Shown one piece after another: positions 62,058-64,000 of a stretch of DNA of 64,000 bases. The first letter of the stretch is position 1. Every line of letters starts with the position of its first letter. Under the pieces are notes generated by a model. The model did not search any database, had not been told where the DNA came from, and saw only the letters and a list, made by a program, of their open reading frames with translations. This DNA is from Proteus columbae (lineage in GTDB: Bacteria > Pseudomonadota > Gammaproteobacteria > Enterobacterales > Enterobacteriaceae): NCBI RefSeq assembly GCF_009914335.1, contig NZ_CP043925.1, forward strand, positions 1,488,001 to 1,552,000, in the 5' to 3' direction. The position numbers and the translations under genes were made by a program.

Positions 62058-62394
62058 TACCAACAAGATATCAATCAAAGTATAGCGATGTTTACTTAGT
62101 ATAGCTTAAGTAAGTGTATATACCAGTTTGGTTAGATAAATCGTTTATCCATTAAGGAGAGTGATCATATCTTGACTGCTAGGAACAGACTAGAAGCGAC
62201 CAAAGTAACGTAGTGATACGTGATGATGGTCGCGAACTCTACGCATTTCACCCTGTGCACCACATGCACACACATCTAAAACATCGAGCCGTTATTTAGG
62301 AATGAGCCTTTGAGGAGATCAGTTATAGCTGATACTGCTTCGATGGGCTGGTTTCCTATGTGGCAAGGGTTCATTACTAAGTAAGGACAGTATC
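62058..62394. other. structured non-coding region upstream of the Rha-like gene
   Basis: No ORF of note. TTACTTA-gtatagct-TAAGTAA inverted repeat (62092-62113) and AGTATAGC repeated at 62079 and 62098. At 62196-62233 GCGACCA aagta ACGTA gtga TACGT gatga TGGTCGC forms a hairpin with two perfect stems around a symmetric 5x5 internal loop. Likely a regulatory RNA or binding region. Confidence 0.5.
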
Positions 62395-62961
62395 ATGACA
62401 AAATTATCAGTCATCAATAATGCTACATCTGAGCAACCAACTATGACTAGCTTAGAAATGGTTGATTACATCAATGCAGATAGAAAGGCAAAGGCTGAGA
62501 CAGAGGGGTTAAGTTTCCCATGCAAGAAGTATAGAAAATTACAGCATAAGGACTTTTTAAGGAAAGTACCTAAAGTGTTGGGTGAAAATCAATCAGCGAA
62601 ATTTTACGCCGATTACATCGATAACAAAGGTCGTTCATATCCGTGCTGTAAATTCCATAAGCGTGAAGCTTGTTTGATGGCTATGAGTTACAGCTACGAG
62701 CTTCAAGCGCAAGTGTTCGATCATATGACTGAGCTAGAAGCTGAATCAGGATTTGGATTTACCATCCAGCAATTACAACACATGTTATCTGTGGCAAGAA
62801 AAGCTTCTGATGAAGATTCAAGTGATGCAGGTCGCCGATTACGCAAACGTCAAGATGATTTAGCTATCTTAAACCGTGCTGAAAAGTTAATAGGTGACAT
62901 TAGCCAAATGGCATTAGGTTTAGTTGGCGGTGGCAAGTTATTAAATCATGAAAAGCAATAA
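62395..62961 (+). CDS. Rha-type phage regulatory protein
   Basis: A 188-residue protein with the Rha domain pattern: 'TSLEMVDYINADRKAK' , 'HKDFLRKVPKVLGE', 'YADYIDNKGRSYPCCKFHKREACLMAMSYSYELQAQVFDHMTELE' (about 20-115), then a charged helical C terminus. Rha proteins are regulators (in phi-80/P22-type phages interfering with host growth in IHF mutants). AAGGACAG lies upstream. Confidence 0.8.
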   Translation: MTKLSVINNATSEQPTMTSLEMVDYINADRKAKAETEGLSFPCKKYRKLQHKDFLRKVPKVLGENQSAKFYADYIDNKGRSYPCCKFHKREACLMAMSYSYELQAQVFDHMTELEAESGFGFTIQQLQHMLSVARKASDEDSSDAGRRLRKRQDDLAILNRAEKLIGDISQMALGLVGGGKLLNHEKQ

Positions 62962-63048
62962 ATATTGCATTCCTCAAAATTGAGGAGATTGATTTAATTA
63001 ACATTTAAAGATGAATAGGCCCTAGTGGTCTTTTTTATTGGGGGGAGT

Positions 63049-63210
63049 ATGAAAAACAAACCGCACCTCAAGTTAACTGGTTCATATTGGGTGGCTAGGG
63101 TGAGAGTGTCTATTCATGGTATGGAAACATTCGCCAACGCAACTGGTGAAACTCCGCTGAAAGCCATTGCAAGTCTAAATGAATTTATACAAGAAATAGA
63201 TCGTGTTTAA
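63049..63210 (+). CDS. 53-residue phage protein, unknown
   Basis: ATG 63049 preceded by GGGGGGAG. 'KPHLKLTGSYWVARVRVSIHGMETFANATGETPLKAIASLNEFI' ends with a helix resembling integrase/DUF arm motifs ('G.TP..A..S...F'). Not recognised. Confidence 0.55.
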   Translation: MKNKPHLKLTGSYWVARVRVSIHGMETFANATGETPLKAIASLNEFIQEIDRV

Positions 63211-63229
63211 AGAAATTTAAGAGGTGGGT

Positions 63230-63415
63230 ATGTCAGAAAAATATCACGTAATAGCAACTAAGAAAGACGGCACAACCTACGAAGGTATGATGACCACTAA
63301 GGAGCCTCGTGTCACTAACGGGTTAATCGGTATCGCATCACTTGATGGATCATGGGTATACATATCACCTGATGAGATTAGTGATATTAAATATGTTCCA
63401 GTGGTTGAACAGTAA
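63230..63415 (+). CDS. 61-residue beta-rich phage protein
   Basis: ATG 63230 with GAGGTGG upstream. 'EKYHVIATKKDGTTYEGMMTTKEPRVTNGLIGIASLDGSWVYISPDEISDIKYVPV' has the strand order of an Sm/SH3-like barrel. Not recognised; lies before the packaging genes. Confidence 0.55.
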   Translation: MSEKYHVIATKKDGTTYEGMMTTKEPRVTNGLIGIASLDGSWVYISPDEISDIKYVPVVEQ

Positions 63416-63432
63416 ATGATTATTCATTTTAG

Positions 63433-63477
63433 AAAACTCTACAAATGTCATTCTTTGAGTGGCATTGATAGAGTTTT
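63433..63477. repeat. long hairpin before the terminase gene
   Basis: AAAACTCTA (63433-63441) pairs with TAGAGTTTT (63469-63477), and inside AATGTCATTCTTTGAGTGGCATT pairs over about 8 positions. Lies 85 bp upstream of the small terminase ATG. It could be a terminator, or part of the packaging (cos/pac) region. Confidence 0.65.
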
Positions 63478-63562
63478 ATATAGGTTTATATCCTCAACGG
63501 TGTCATTGATTGCCGGAGATATATAAACGAAACCAGTTAATTATTCTAAAAGAGGCTGATTA

Positions 63563-64000
63563 ATGGCGACTGAAAAGAAAATGGGTCGCCCTTCTGATTA
63601 CTTACCAGAGGTGGCGGACGATGTATGCGCTCTAATTGCCGATGGTGAAAGTTTGCGTTCTGTATGCAAGCGACCAGGAATGCCAAACACAACTAAAGTC
63701 ATGCGTTGGTTACGAGAATACCCTGACTTTCGTGAACAGTACGCGAAAGCGATGGAATCAAGAGCTGATGCCGTGTTTGAAGAGTTGTTTGATATTGCTG
63801 ATGATGTAAAAGAAGAACCAGCGGCAGTTGCTAAGGCAAGGTTAAGGATAGATACCAGAAAGTGGGCTTTGGCAAGAATGAGTCCTAAAAAGTATGGTGA
63901 CAAAGTAACTCAAGATATTGATTTGAAATCATCTGACGGATCAATGTCACCGACAAAAATAGTTCTGGTTGCCGGAGGTAGCAATGACGGTAGCAAGGAT
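63563..64000 (+). CDS. terminase small subunit, cut by the window edge
   Basis: Start ATG 63563 with AGAGGC upstream; at least 146 codons visible. 'MGRPSDYLPEVADDVCALIADGESLRSVCKRPGMPNTTKVMRWLREYPDFREQYAKAMESRADAVFEELFDIADDV' is the small terminase (terminase small subunit family) with an N-terminal helix-turn-helix for DNA recognition and an oligomerisation helix. It recognises the packaging site; the large subunit and structural genes should follow outside the window. Confidence 0.9.
   Translation, partial: MATEKKMGRPSDYLPEVADDVCALIADGESLRSVCKRPGMPNTTKVMRWLREYPDFREQYAKAMESRADAVFEELFDIADDVKEEPAAVAKARLRIDTRKWALARMSPKKYGDKVTQDIDLKSSDGSMSPTKIVLVAGGSNDGSKD

Noticed and set aside
61891..62085. 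64-codon frame after the lysis genes
   Set aside because: Runs through two terminators; a shorter internal 22-codon ORF with SD is listed instead, with low confidence.
1..64000. CRISPR arrays, insertion sequences and rRNA
   Set aside because: No regularly spaced identical repeats of array type, no transposase ORF and no rRNA sequence were seen anywhere in the window.

Overview
The window looks like chromosome of a low-GC enterobacterium of the Proteus type. The evidence is AT-rich codon use, Escherichia-like gene order (tRNA-Pro/yejM/yejL/yejK/rplY/radD/rsuA/bcr/yejG and nfo/yeiH/yeiE/lysP) and protein sequences close to but clearly diverged from E. coli. I could not run a search, so the genus is an inference.

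Layout: (1) 1-6500, the right end of a myovirus-type prophage. It holds baseplate plug, hub, spike, gp25-like wedge, J-like wedge, a further wedge protein and a repeat-rich tail fibre, then two leftward cargo genes: a hexapeptide acetyltransferase and a small gene behind a perfect LexA box. The prophage abuts tRNA-Pro(GGG), its probable attachment gene. (2) 6539-40455, host core: envelope control (yejM/pbgA, mepS, lpxT), ribosome and translation genes (rplY, rsuA, efpL), repair (radD, nfo, sbcB), transport (bcr, mtr, yeiH, lysP, a Fur-type iron(III)-siderophore ABC/TonB set, plaP), 1-phosphofructokinase, a 2-keto-acid decarboxylase with a divergent LysR gene, and dld. This part also carries a pair of very small pilin-like secreted proteins, a candidate sRNA between bcr and yejG, and a long structured plaP leader. 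(3) 40580-64000, a lambdoid prophage entered at its integrase end and cut off by the window edge in the small terminase gene.

The lambdoid prophage is laid out in the classical way. int and an AlpA-like excisionase are followed by the leftward pL operon, read from right to left: N-like antiterminator, tL, many small genes, a coiled-coil protein, RecE/RecT, NinX and an adenine methyltransferase. Next come OL/pL, a ClpP/SppA-fold serine protease gene in the position of lambda rexAB, cI, OR/pR, cro, cII, O with four 22-bp iterons, a DnaC-type loader, a phage rdgC, a nin-like region, Q, pR', tandem terminators, holin/endolysin/Rz/Rz1, a Rha-type regulator and terminase.

Most worth a second look: the protease co-directional with the repressor (candidate lysogen-expressed exclusion or defence gene); the SOS-controlled small gene at the tRNA end of the first prophage; the candidate sRNA at 14553-14633; the plaP leader with an intrinsic terminator, an overlapping leader ORF and an SD-proximal hairpin; and the structured non-coding block at 62029-62394. 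Several real small genes under 60 codons (Rz1, a zinc-ribbon microprotein, single-TM proteins) were read directly from the sequence.
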